Notes under the pieces: generated by a model
Databases searched by the model: none
The model's input: only the letters and a program-made list of their open reading frames with translations
What the model was told of the DNA's origin: nothing
Program-made: the position numbers and the translations under genes
Assembly: GCA_963854735.1 (NCBI GenBank)
Contig: OY978103.1
Location: 1,302,001 to 1,366,000, forward strand
From: Marvania coccoides
Lineage: Eukaryota > Chlorophyta > Trebouxiophyceae > Chlorellales > Chlorellaceae
Direction of reading: 5' to 3'
DNA: 64,000 nucleotides
In this document: one piece after another, positions 51,890 through 62,073 of the stretch
How positions within the stretch are numbered: the first letter of the stretch is position 1
Layout: each line of letters opens with the position of its first letter

Positions 51890-52914
51890 ATGGACGCAGA
51901 ACCTGCAGGGGACGGCGCGGCCACCGCTGCTGCTGCACCCCTGGACGAGAGCCTGTATGCACTGCACAGCCAAGGGGCAGAGGCAGTGAGTTATTGTTTG
52001 ATTTAAGCTCCTCCAGTTTGGATTATTGGGACTGATTGCTACCTTGGTTGGGAGATGTTATGCTGTCCCTGGAAGAATATATTTTAATAATGGCCTTGTG
52101 TGTTGTTGGCAGCGGGTGCTGCCGTGTTCATTCTCTTCAAATAACAGTGCTTCACACCTCACGAAACCATCTTATTTTTCTTGCAACCGCAGCGTGTGTG
52201 GGAGGGCACATTTCTGGGCCGCCCCGTGATCGTGAAACAGCGGTTTCACAAGCGCTACCGTCACCCCACCCTCGACAGCAAACTCACGTCGCAGCGACTC
52301 AGGCAGGAGGTGCGCAGCATGCTGAGGGCCAGGAAGCTGGGGGTGCCCACCCCGGCCATGTACCACGTCGACCAGGCCACCGCCTGCATCTACATGCAGC
52401 GCGTGCATGGCCACTCTCTGAAATCGGTGCTGCACGACGTGCAGGTGGACGCGGCAGCGCAGCTGCAGCTGGTGCGCTCCATGGCGCACCTCGTGGCCAA
52501 GATGCATGACGGCGACATTATCCACGGCGACCTCACCTCCAGCAACGTGCTGGTGGTGATGGAGGAGGGCAGGGCGCCGGCGCTGGTGGTCATTGACTTT
52601 GGGCTGTCGTACTTCTCCAAGATCCCAGAGGACAGGGCGGTGGACCTGTACGTGCTGGAGCGCGCCTTCACCAGCGCACACGCTGCCGCTGGCGACGACC
52701 TGTTTGCTGCGTTTTTGGACGCATACCGAAAGTCGTCAAGGAACTGGTGCAGCACGCTCAACAAGTTTGCCGACGGTGAGAGGGAGAGAGGCGTTGGATT
52801 TTAGCAGGGCTTTTTTTCTGTGAGGCGGTAGTAGTGACTAAACTTGTGTTTTTTCTTCAACAACTGTTGCTTGCAGTGCGCATGCGGGGCAGGAAGAGGT
52901 CGATGGTGGGATGA
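51890..52914 (+). CDS. BUD32: BUD32 / PRPK atypical kinase of the KEOPS complex
   Basis: KEOPS component that supports t6A modification of tRNA with Kae1. Three exons (51890-51985, 52193-52775, 52877-52914; phases 0 and 1) give about 238 aa. A short Ala-rich head leads to the minimal kinase: GTFLGRPVIVKQRFHKRYRHP (Lys), DSKLTSQRLRQEVRSMLRA, HDGDIIHGDLTSSNVLV (catalytic loop with HGDLT), VIDFGLSYFS (DFG) and YVLERAF. The last 12 residues, encoded by the tiny third exon, are the family's basic tail VRMRGRKRSMVG. A TGTAA about 145 bp downstream may be the poly(A) signal. Confidence 0.93.
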
Positions 52915-53484
52915 ATGGTGGGAAGAGAAAAGTAGAAGAAGAAGAAGAAGGAGGAGGGTTCTTTCTTGGGGATGGTGGAAAGCTAGGCCCACGGGTTGTT
53001 TGGAACTACATTTCAACGTATTCCGTACATGCAGCGTCAATTTTGTCTACTTTTTTTGTTTGTAAGTCATTTTCCGTGTATTCAATTTGTTGTCTGAATA
53101 TAAATATGTTACAGCATACCCCCTTATGGGGGCCTAGCTTCTAGAAATCGTGTAAGAAAGTGCAAGCCTAGTACGAATAAAAAACATGCCATAGGGGCCT
53201 GTCATTTAATTTCCCAAGAATATCAACTTTTGAATCCCAGAGGGGCACTCCCCCGAGGGCAGATCCGGTGCCAGAGTTTCTGGTCTGGCATTACATACAT
53301 TAAACAACTTTTTCCATGCAGTGGGAACACATCTTGTTTAAGTTGTGCGGGCTCGTTCCAGCAAACTCGTCCCCCTTGCACCTTGCAATCCTCCATCATG
53401 GTGCCGCAGAGGATTCTTGTGAGGGTGACCCACAGACCGCTTTCCCACCGTATTCATTCCTTACATTCACTCACAAATCACAAA
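52915..53484. other. Convergent spacer, BUD32 / REX4, with a composite repeat
   Basis: Contains dispersed repeat copy 3 and flanking blocks shared with 56801-57137, described separately. No gene. Confidence 0.5.
53108..53402. repeat. Composite repeat, copy A (includes dispersed element copy 3, 53226-53287, minus orientation)
   Basis: Begins with TTACAGCATACCCCC and GGGGGCCTAGCTTCTAGAAA, which match 56801-56847 closely. Near the end CCTCCATCATGGTG matches 56949-56962, preceded by a looser TTCCAGCAAACT-type block. Between them lies a copy of the dispersed element, whose minus strand reads AGACCAGAAACTCTGG, ATCTGCCCTCGGGGGAGTGCCC. The outer blocks repeat in the same order at 56801-56962, where the dispersed element lies after them instead. 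Confidence 0.45.
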
Positions 53485-54459
53485 TCACAAATCAGCCATG
53501 TAATCTGATCGAGCCAGCTCCGCCAGTGTCTGCGCCCCCATGGGCGCTCCATCTTTACCCCTTGCCACTCGGTGCATGGCTGCTGGCGCCGGTGCCTTTG
53601 TTGCCCCACCGGCAGCCAACCACCGCTCCCACTCCTTCTTGTGCTTGCGGTACAGCTCCAGCGCCGCCCTCGCGTCCTCCAAAGAACAATGCTCCGCCGC
53701 CTGGATGCCCAGCTCCAGGTGCTCCTGCGCGAGGAGCTTGAGCGCCTGCGGCTTGATTCTCCCGCCGGGCAGCGTCCGCATCAGGGGGGGGTACTTGGAG
53801 GTGTCGCGAAGGGAGTCGGCAGGGTGGTCCAGACCCAGGGCCTGCATATCGTTCAGCAGCGCGTGGCCCACCACCACCCGCCCCTTGAGCAGCGTGGCCA
53901 CGCGTGCCTGCACCTCTGCAAACGGTGGGGCCTCCCGGAGGTCATGGGGCCGAATGCCGCTCCACTTGGTGCGGTAGTCGGTCACCTTTTCGGTGGGGGC
54001 CACAAACGAGTCCAGCACCACCCCTCCAGCCGAGTTGACCACCGAGACACGGGCCAGCAGGGAGCGCTCGCCGCGCTTGCCTGCCCCCACCATCTCGCAA
54101 TCAATGGCCAAGGTCTTGGTCACCTTGACAGCTGCAGTGGCATCCAGGGGGGGGGGGGCACCTTCTGGCGCCTTGCGCTTTTTCCCTGGCCTGTGCATGG
54201 TCGCTTTGAGGGCGTCCCAGTTGGAGGTGGCTGCGGCAGCAGAAGTGGCCTTGCCCTTGGGGGCTGGCGCTACAACCGTGTTGATGACGACGGCAGCGGC
54301 ATCTTTCTTCTTGGAGGTCTTCTTCTTCTTCTTTGGGGGTGGTTCTGCGGCAGCGGCAGCGGCAGCGGCAGCGGCGCCAGCATCTTCTTCATCTCGCTGG
54401 CGTTTCAGCTCTTCCTCGGTGGGCTTTGGCTTGAACTTATTCCCTTTCACGTGCGGCAT
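53485..54459 (-). CDS. REX4: RNA exonuclease 4 (REX4), DEDDh
   Basis: 3'-5' exonuclease implicated in pre-rRNA (ITS) processing. Single exon, 324 aa. A basic, Ala-rich N-terminal third (repeated Lys and an Ala run of 10) is followed by the exonuclease domain: LAIDCEMVGAGKRGERSLLARVSVVN (Exo I Asp/Glu), DYRTKWSGIRPHDL, VVGHALLNDMQAL (Exo II Asp) and EHCSLEDARAALELYRKHK (Exo III His/Asp). The 'CEMVGxG' and 'HDLRxAPPF' strings are REX4 features that separate it from REX1/ISG20. The start MPHVKGNKFKPKPTEEEL has no competitor upstream. It is divergent from presenilin. Confidence 0.92.
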   Translation of the reverse strand: MPHVKGNKFKPKPTEEELKRQRDEEDAGAAAAAAAAAAEPPPKKKKKTSKKKDAAAVVINTVVAPAPKGKATSAAAATSNWDALKATMHRPGKKRKAPEGAPPPLDATAAVKVTKTLAIDCEMVGAGKRGERSLLARVSVVNSAGGVVLDSFVAPTEKVTDYRTKWSGIRPHDLREAPPFAEVQARVATLLKGRVVVGHALLNDMQALGLDHPADSLRDTSKYPPLMRTLPGGRIKPQALKLLAQEHLELGIQAAEHCSLEDARAALELYRKHKKEWERWLAAGGATKAPAPAAMHRVARGKDGAPMGAQTLAELARSDYMADL

Positions 54460-54968
54460 CGCAGGGCGGCGTCAAGGCGAGATGAATTCGTCGCTCGCTA
54501 TGGATGCAGAAGAATTTAATAATAAATTCTCTCCAGACGAGCAGGACGCGTTGTAAAAAATGTGCGACGTATTAAATATTAAACAAAGTATCGAAAAACT
54601 ACCGGGAAAAAAAATGCACTTCCCCTTGAATATGTTCCCGCCTCGGTCAACGCGTTATTCATTGTTTGTTTCCACTGTTCATAAATACGACGGTACCGAC
54701 GATGCTGATACGTCACCACGAGCAGTGAGAAAGGTGCTTGAGAGGACTGGAGACCAAAAATTCAAAAATTCAAAAAAAAAAACTCTCCTCCTCCTTGCGG
54801 GTAGCCCCGGGGGGGAGCACTTTTCTCTTTTTCCTGAAGTTGTATTGAAAAAATCTCGAGTGCCGGCCCCCGGGATTTCGATCCCTGTTTCCACCTTTTT
54901 TTTGTGTGTCGGCGGTGTTCTCGTCGGTGTTCTCGTCATCATCTCCTGAGACCGCTGCTGCACGCAAA
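54460..54968. promoter_or_regulatory. Divergent spacer, REX4 / presenilin
   Basis: 509 bp between start codons. A GGGATTTCGATCCC hairpin-capable sequence lies near 54869-54882; its role is unknown. Confidence 0.35.
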
Positions 54969-56761
54969 ATGGGCCGCTCGGTGCTGGAGGATCTGGGCCA
55001 GGAGGTCACTGGCATTGCTGCGCCGGTGTCCATCTGCATGGCGCTCACCGTGGTGCTGGTGAGGCTGCTCAACCCCGAAGGCGAGAGCGACTCTGGGGCT
55101 GTCTACCTGGCCAGCATGTACTACAGCGAAGACGTGAGTGAAGCTTTACGGCGCCGTGATGACTTTGGGGGGCATTTTCATTATTCCTACGCGCACGGCT
55201 TTTAATAGCTTGCCAATCGCTTCGGGGCCTCGGTTGCCCATTTTGGGATGAATATTTGCTGTTCCTCATCCCTCCTTTGCAGTCTGGCGACTCTACGGGG
55301 ACCAAGCTGTCGGGGTCGGTGATCAACGCCCTCATCTTTGTGGGCATCATTGCCGTCATGACGTTTGTCATGGTGCTGATGTTCAAGTACGGATGCATCA
55401 AGTTCATCTTTGCATACCTCGGCTTTTCAGCGTTCAGCATCTTCTTCCTGCTCACGGGGGTCATCGTCATCCAGCTGCTCCAGCTTGCCGGCGCCCACAT
55501 GGACTGGATCTCGTTTACGTACATACTGTGGAACTTTGCGGTGAGTTGAATACATAAAAGCGCACATGCCTGGTGCTGCACCCCGAGGATTAGTAAGCCC
55601 AACGAGGGGTTTATCAATCTATTCAAATGTTCCGATTTACCAATTTCGCAGGTGGTTGGGTCGTTGACCATGTTCTTTGCGCCTGCGCCGCTGCTGCTGA
55701 AGCAGCTGTACTTGATTTTGACCGGCACCGCTGTCGCGTTTGTGTTTACGTGGATTCCAGAGTGGACCACGTGGATTCTGCTGGTTGCCATGGCGGTGTA
55801 CGACGTGCTGGCGGTGCTGACGCCAGGGGGGCCGCTCAAGATGCTGGTGGAGCTGGCGCAGGAGAGGGAGGAAGAGATCCCAGCGCTGGTGTACCAAGCT
55901 CGCCCAGTGGTGAGGCAGTGTACTGTACTGTTTTATGGAGAATGGAATTTGACGGGTCATGGTTTGCTGTGCAGAGGCGCGCCGATTCCCAGCAGCAGCA
56001 GCAGCAGCAGCAACAGCAGGAGGAGGAGGAGGAGGAGGAGGAGGAGGAGGAAGAGCCTAGCGCAGGTAAAACAAGCTCTTTGTCGTTTCTCCTCAGTTTA
56101 AAGGTGTGAATGCCAACGCAAAATGGAGTGCTTGCATTGTGCAGTGCTTTGTGCTCCTCAGCGGCAGGAGGTCTCTGGAGCCTCGCAACAGGCCGGCAGC
56201 GCCAACACCCCAGACACAGGCAGCAGGGCCAGCAGCCCAGGGCGCACATCCCCCGACACGCCCTTGATCCCGCACGTGCGCAGCTCCCCGGACGCTGTTC
56301 AGCGCACGTTGTCGTCATCAGACCACCATTACCACCTGCAGGGGCTGGAACAGATGAATGATTCAGGGGCGGCGGCGGCGCTACCACCACCACCTGGGCC
56401 ACCTGGGCGCGTGGGTGCTGGCGTGCAGCTGACCCCTGAGCAGGAGGCGCAGGTTGCGCAGCACCCCGACCAGGCCACGGTGTTTGAGCTGCCAGAGGCC
56501 ATCAAGCTGGGCCTGGGCGACTTTATTTTCTACTCCGTGCTGGTGGGCAGGGCAGCCATGTATGACTTCATCACCGTGTTTGCGTGCTACATTGCCATCG
56601 TGGCAGGCCTGGGGTGCACGCTGCTGTGGCTGGCGGTGAGCCACCACGCGCTCCCGGCGCTGCCCATCTCCATCGCCCTGGCGGTCGTGTTTTATTTTGT
56701 GAGCCGCTTTGTGATGGAGCCCGTCATTTTGCCAATGTCGCTGCAGATGGTGTATTTTTAA
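54969..56761 (+). CDS. PSEN: Presenilin, catalytic subunit of gamma-secretase
   Basis: Aspartyl intramembrane protease. Five exons (54969-55133, 55283-55540, 55652-55909, 55975-56065, 56145-56761; phases 0, 0, 0, 1) give about 462 aa. Hydrophobic helices run from VSICMALTVVLVRLL onward. Catalytic motif 1 is MAVYDVLAVL (D192), motif 2 LGLGDFIFYSVLVG (GxGD, D383), and the PAL motif is ALPALP (about 428-430), so all active-site parts are present. The large cytosolic loop between them carries a separate exon (55975-56065) that codes for Gln10 (233-242) then Glu12 (243-254), written as CAG/CAA and GAG runs. The exon 4/5 junction was chosen as AG/GTAAAA to GTGCAG, which keeps frame. An alternative, longer exon 4 ending at 56103 with a shorter intron is also in phase. 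Ends MSLQMVYF. Confidence 0.92.
55990..56055 (+). repeat. CAG then GAG trinucleotide runs in a presenilin exon
   Basis: Ten CAG/CAA codons (55990-56019) then twelve GAG/GAA codons (56020-56055). Nearly pure repeat units mean slippage is likely, so length may vary between strains. Confidence 0.9.
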
Positions 56762-57196
56762 TTAAAATTTCAAATAAAAGTTCAAAACATGTGTGGGGTC
56801 TCTCTGCTACAGCATGCCTCCCAAGGGGGGCCTAGCTTCTAAAACTCGCATTCAAGAGAATCAATTTCCTGCATGCCGAATGGGATGGGGCCTTGCATGC
56901 TTTCAGCAAGCTCTTTCCATCGAACTGGCCCATCTTCCAGCAGCGTCCAGTCCTCCATCATGGTGGTGTGCAAAATGATTTTACAAGAATGTTAAATATG
57001 TAGTTAATAATTATGGTATAAATAAAAACGTTTTTGGTTAGTTAGTCACCCTCACCCGAACATACTACCCTCTCGGCAAGTTCAGACGCCAGGACAGAGA
57101 CCGTGCAGCGGCGGGATGGGTCTGGAACTTTCCAAATAGACGGCAAGGAAGGGAATTAAATCACTCCAGGCGTTTTGTTCACGCACGTGTGATCCG
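56762..57196. other. Convergent spacer, presenilin / spinster transporter
   Basis: AT-rich. Holds composite repeat copy B and dispersed element copy 4. No gene. Confidence 0.5.
56801..57137. repeat. Composite repeat, copy B (includes dispersed element copy 4, about 57048-57137, plus orientation)
   Basis: Shares CTACAGCATGCCTCCC / GGGGGGCCTAGCTTCTA and CCTCCATCATGGTG with 53108-53402, then has the dispersed element's CACCCTCACCCGAA end, a gap, and CAGAGACCGTGCAGCGGC / GATGGGTCTGG. It therefore links the composite blocks to the same element found at 5.1 and 8.0 kb. Confidence 0.45.
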
Positions 57197-59768
57197 TCAT
57201 GGCCTGCTGCTGACGCTCTGGAGAGTAAATTTTGAAGAAGTAGTGGCAGCAGAAATGCTGTTGTACAGCGGCGGCGGTGGCGGCTCCTCCTCCTCCTCTG
57301 GCTCTCCCAACCCAGTCAACTCCAGCTCAGAGGCTTGCCTCGAGGTGTTGGCCAGCGACATCCGGCTCAGCGTGGCTTTCAGCCTGCGCTGCATTGCTGC
57401 CTCGTCCTTCTCCAGCGTCAGCGCAGTGCCGATGAGCAGCAGGCCGCATGGAATCCAGCCAGCCGTGGAAATGTTGAAGGCCGCCGTGCGCCCCATGCCA
57501 GAGATGAGGGCCGCCACCAGCGCGGGCCCCAGCCCCTTGCCCAGGTCGTCCAGCATGGTTTGCAGCGCCAGCGCCACGCCGCGCGTCTCTGGCTCGTTCA
57601 CGTTCATCATCATGGCCCGCATGTTGGGGCCCACGGTGCTGCTCATCACCCCCGTCACCAGCGCCATAAAGAACGAGAACCCCACCTTGGACTTGACGTC
57701 GGCGTTGATGAGGTACCACATGGGGAACGCGCCCAAAAAGGCGGTGACGCCGATGAACACCGGCATGCTCCACTTGCGCTGGTTGTACAGCCGCTGCCCG
57801 ATCAGCCCGCCCCCGATCACGCCCACCCCGCCCCCAATCCCCACCGCCAGCACCACTGTGGTTGCCGTCGCCACCGACAGCCCCTTGTCTTGGGCCAGGT
57901 AGTCGTTCAGAAAGGTGAGCAGCATGCCCCAGGGGAGGCACCCGGGCAGCCCCTGGGCGATGACCAGCAGGTTGGTGGGGATGCGCACCAGGCGGCCCAC
58001 CTTTGGCCACGTGATGCGCTCGCTGTACTCGGACTGAAAACCCTCATCGGCCCAGTGCTGCCGCAGGGCGGCCTCCGTCACCCCTCGCCGCGGCTCCTCG
58101 GTGGTCAACAGCATCAGCGTGGCCATGCCTATCGCAGGCACCGCCACCACCACAAACGGCCATCGCCACCCCACGGAGCTGCCCATGAAGCCGGCAATGC
58201 CCTGCCCTATTGTCAGCCCCGCGCCCGTGGCCACCTGCACCGCTGCAGACACGCCAGCGCGGTGCTGCGGCTCGTACAGGTCGCCCAGGAGGCTGAACAC
58301 CAGCGGGAATGTACCTGAAGTCGAGGGGGCCGGGAGGAAGAAGAAGGAAATGTTCAGGGGCGAGACGAGTGAGAGAGACAGAGGCGAGGCCGCCATGTGG
58401 CAGCCAGGCGCAAATACAATACATGTATTGGGAGTTCATGGAGTATTCCGCGGAGAGACGAGCTCTGGTGCGTTGGTGCTCTGCCGCTGCCGCGGGTGGA
58501 ATGGAATGGCTCACACATCGGATCCACAAACCCTCGCATGCATTGTATCAGCAGAGAAGAAAAAACGGCCTTTGTCTCCCAACGCAGGCAGGCGTGCTCT
58601 GCATCTGAATGCAACCCCCGATATTCTTATTTCTCACCTCCCAGCGATATTCCTGTCAGCAGCCTCAGCACAAACAGCTGCCAGTACTCGGTCACAAAGT
58701 ACGTCAAGATGCAGGGGCCCTCTCCTGCAGAGATGTACGAGAGGTAAAATTAGAAGATCAGATGGGGTTGCGAATGCGCAGGGCGGCACAGCTCAGTCTT
58801 CGGTGTACTGTGGAGAATGGAGATTAATACGACGCTGCCAATCAAAGATATCAAGTGCGCATACACGAGGGAATGGAGGGACCAGAAGAAAAATGCCGCC
58901 CTGTCGTCCGGCAATACATACGCACAACCATTCATGTAGCAAAGGGTTGTTATTCCACAGAAAAATGCAATGCCTAAAGCCGCAAAGCAGACTGGCACGC
59001 TACTGAAAGACAAGTGCGCTTGGGAATATTAATAAAACATAAAAAGCGACTCTGCTGTCGTCAGGCATACATACTCCCTCTCACAGCTTGCCGACTTCAA
59101 TGAACCCCAATCAATACGAATTCAGCAACGAACCCCAATCAATGCGAATTCAGCAACGAACCCCAATCAATGCGAATTCAGCAACTCACCCAGGATGACT
59201 GCGGCGAACAGCAGGTTTCTGCGGTTGACGGTGTCTGACAGGTAGCCAAACAAAAGAGCGGCGGGGGCGCCCACCAAGTAGAACCCAGCCGCCACATACC
59301 CACCCAGGTATTTATCCCTCTCCTGATCATTAAATCCGAAGCCTGCGTGTGTGCAGAGACCAAGACACGAGTGAATGATGGGAACATTTTGCCAAACTAG
59401 GTTTTCGCCGAATAAAAGACGCACTTTGGGCAATAGCTGTGAGATTTGGAGCCATTAGGTTTTGGTCGGCGTACAGCAAGGCAGCCGTGATGCAGAAAAT
59501 GGTGACCATGTACATGCGCTTGGCCGGCGAAAGACCGCCTGAAGAGCCAGTGTGAAGAGTGGGTGGAGGAGATTAGCGACTGTGGCGTCTCAAATGCTAG
59601 AAATTACCCCATCGATTTTTACTCGCTTGGATCCTCGTGGGCAGCACGCCCTGCTGCTGGCTTGGGCGGCAAGTCGGCGATCAAGCCAGCGCTCGCACCG
59701 CCTCCAGAAGAACGAATCCCTCCCTGAGGCAGCAACGGCAGGCGGTCATGTTGGCCTGCACCGGCCAT
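57197..59768 (-). CDS. Spinster-type MFS transporter (SPNS-like)
   Basis: Major facilitator, probably a lipid (sphingolipid or lysolipid) exporter as in the spinster family; substrate not shown by sequence. Exons B-F are secure: 59538-59425, 59342-59190, 58724-58638, 58314-57197, all phase 1. The first exon (ATG 59768, MAGAGQHDRLPLLPQGG) is a soluble Gly/Ser head whose 3' end is uncertain: the in-phase donor is near 59698 or a later GTGCTG, total about 513 aa. Marks: MYMVTIFCITAALLYADQN, GYVAAGFYLVGAPAALLFG, YLSDTVNRRNLLF, CILTYFVTEYWQL, FSLLGDLYEPQHRAGV and PSSVGWRWPF-like WRWPF. The central loop (about 58060-57990) and an acidic/proline tail are cytosolic. The intron at 59189-58725 contains a 28-bp tandem repeat and a coding-like segment (see findings). 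Confidence 0.82.
59101..59187. repeat. 28-bp tandem repeat, three copies, at a 5' splice site
   Basis: Three adjacent units of 28 bp (core GAACCCCAATCAAT, GCGAATTCAGCAAC) differing at one base in the leftmost copy. On the minus strand the last unit abuts the GTGAGT donor of the spinster gene's intron. Confidence 0.85.
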
Positions 59769-60757
59769 GGTATGGGGGTTGGTGAAACCGGCGTGCTTTT
59801 ATCAACAATTTTATAGTTGCAGACTGATCGATCGATTGTTATAGAGGAAGACTCTACAGCGCGGCATTGTTTGAGATGGATGCGCCCGTTCGTTACTCCA
59901 AATGGTTAAAGCACGTTAACAGAATTATACCCCCCCCCCCCCCCCCCCCATAAGTTTGTTCTTCAAGGAGGGGTGCCCGAGTGCCTCGCTCTCTTTCCGT
60001 GATTTTTTAAAGCGTTTGGGAATGAAATTCGCGTTCAATCAAATATATATACACCGGACCCCACCCTTTGACAAGACTGTTTGGGGATGGCACTTCAAAT
60101 AATAATGGCACACACACAATATATTTCCCCCCAAGGCTCCTAGCCGATGGCGATCCCCTCCCCCCCCCCCCCCCCTCTGCTTGAAAACTCCAATGGAACT
60201 GTAACTCCCGCTTGCTCAGCAGTGGGAGCAGCGCTGGGCTGCTGAAAGACTTGATCAACTGAACATGTTGCTCAGTATGATATAATTGTATTTTTTTACT
60301 ATATCACCAGTTGCGTGCGTTGCCTCAATATTTGTATCATGCTGCTAGAGGCGCTTGGCCGTCAAAATGAAGTGTTTACACAAGCTGGCATTTTTAAATA
60401 AATTTAAACGTTTGCCATATATATATATATATATTCAATTGGCCTCCGTTCGATGGGGCGGCGGGGCTCTTTCAAGACCCCTGAGAAACAAATTTGTATT
60501 GTTCAATCTAGGGAAAATAGCATTTTGCATCGGCAGTAAAATGCAGATGTTCAAGGCAACGACAAATACTCTAGTTGTAACAGCAGCCAAGCGCTCGTGT
60601 ATTTAATAGTTTAATAGCTTGAGCAGGAAGAAAAGACGCGTGTGTTGCTGGCAGCGAGAGTGTAAAACAGCGCATGGCAGCTAGAAAAGGGAATAGGAAT
60701 TCATCTACGCAAACAAAATGAAATCGAGGGGAACATTGCACATATAAAAAAGCAAGA
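59769..60757. other. Spacer with two poly-C tracts and a TA run
   Basis: C runs at 59930-59949 (20) and 60160-60175 (16), and an (AT)n run near 60414-60435. No conserved reading frame. Confidence 0.5.
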
Positions 60758-62073
60758 TCATGCGCGGAAGGGGCGGATGTCATAGAGCTCGCTGGCAACG
60801 AGAACGCCAGCATCCATCGCCTCCATGCGGATGTGGGTCATCGTGGAGACGAACTGGTTGCTTACGCGCGCTGAATAGGTGGCAGCGCCAGTCAGAGGGT
60901 CAATCGCCAGTGGGATTCGAATGGGGGCACGGAGTGGCGTCAGTTGCGGAGTTTGGCCGACGGTCGTCTCTCTCAGCATCACCGCGTTCAGAATGATGCC
61001 GGCGGGCTTGTCCACGGTGCCGATCCAGCGTGCCTCGCGGGAACGAAGCCTGATATTGAAGCGGTCGGCCGTGATTCTGATTTTGCTCTCAGGGTCGATT
61101 AACTCGGTAAGCACTTCTTGAACAAAAAAGACGTGGTCCCCCACTGAGTAGCCGCTCACGTCCACATACGTCGGTGCAAGGAGGATCTGGTCGAAAAACA
61201 CCTTGCGAGGGATGATGGCTTCGCCCAGGCCGAGCACCTCGGAGCCAAACCTAGGGTCTTGGTTGAAAATCAGCAGGAGGTCGCCGATGACAAAGGAGTC
61301 GGGGAGGGTGGCATCACCGCGCTTCGCAGAGGTCACCACGCCGCCAATAATGTTCTCAGCCATCTCGACAGCTGCACCACCATCGGGGATATAATATTCA
61401 TTGCCAGCTGTGTCTTCATAGATGCGGCCAACTGACTTGAGAGTGCCACCGGATGTGGCGGGGTAGAGGCTGGTTCCTGCGCGCTGGGGGAAGCCTGTCG
61501 GCAGTGCCGTCCCATGCGCATCGTAGCAAGCCTGAACCATAGCAGCGAAGCGTGTCTCGATTGCACTCTGGGTGACAGAGTCGACCAGCCTTGCCTCGGT
61601 GGTGCTGAAGATGGAGCGGGTGGCACCAAGGCGGAGGGGGCCAGGGACGTTGGCATTGGCATCCACCAGGCGCTCAAAATTGGCCACACCGATGCTGGGG
61701 ACAGCTTTGCCGTCTTGGCCGAGGACCGAGGGGCCGGTGACCAGGAACGTCGTGCCGTCGATGGACTTGGGGATGGTCACCTGCAGAAAGGGTGGCAGGG
61801 TGTTTTAAATGTAAGTTCATATCTGTACAGCATTTATAGTCCACATTTCGTTCATATCTTGATCACCTTGATGCCCAAGACAGAGATGGCTGGGCTGGTG
61901 ATGTTCAGACCCGAAATTGGGCCCTCAGTGAGGAAGGGGGACTCGGGCTCCTTGAGGGTGAGTACAGTGTCGTCTTTTAGCACTACTTGCGCCGATACGA
62001 AGGAAGGCGTGCAGCATATCAGCACTGCCACAAGGAGGTGGGCTCTAGCGGCGGACAACTTCATCTTGAGCAT
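60758..62073 (-). CDS. Hypothetical secreted protein
   Basis: Not recognised. Two exons (62073-61867, 61780-60758; phase-0 intron) give 409 aa. Starting MLKMKLSAARAHLLVAVLIC, it has a clear signal peptide ending near SFVSAQ. The mature part looks like a beta-rich extracellular protein: alternating hydrophobic/polar segments (TTFLVTGPSVLG, EYYIPDGGAAVEM, DSFVIGDLLLIFNQDPR, YVDVSGYSVGDHVFFVQEVL) and few Cys. There is one N-glycosylation sequon (LNITSP, before the splice) and no C-terminal anchor. The splice boundary is strong (AAG/GTGATC to TTTCTGCAG). A wall, adhesion or periplasmic role is possible but not shown. Confidence 0.55.

Noticed and set aside
54869..54882. GGGATTTCGATCCC as a tRNA T-arm or terminator
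   Set aside because: Stem and loop sizes do not fit a T-arm, and no tRNA body surrounds it.
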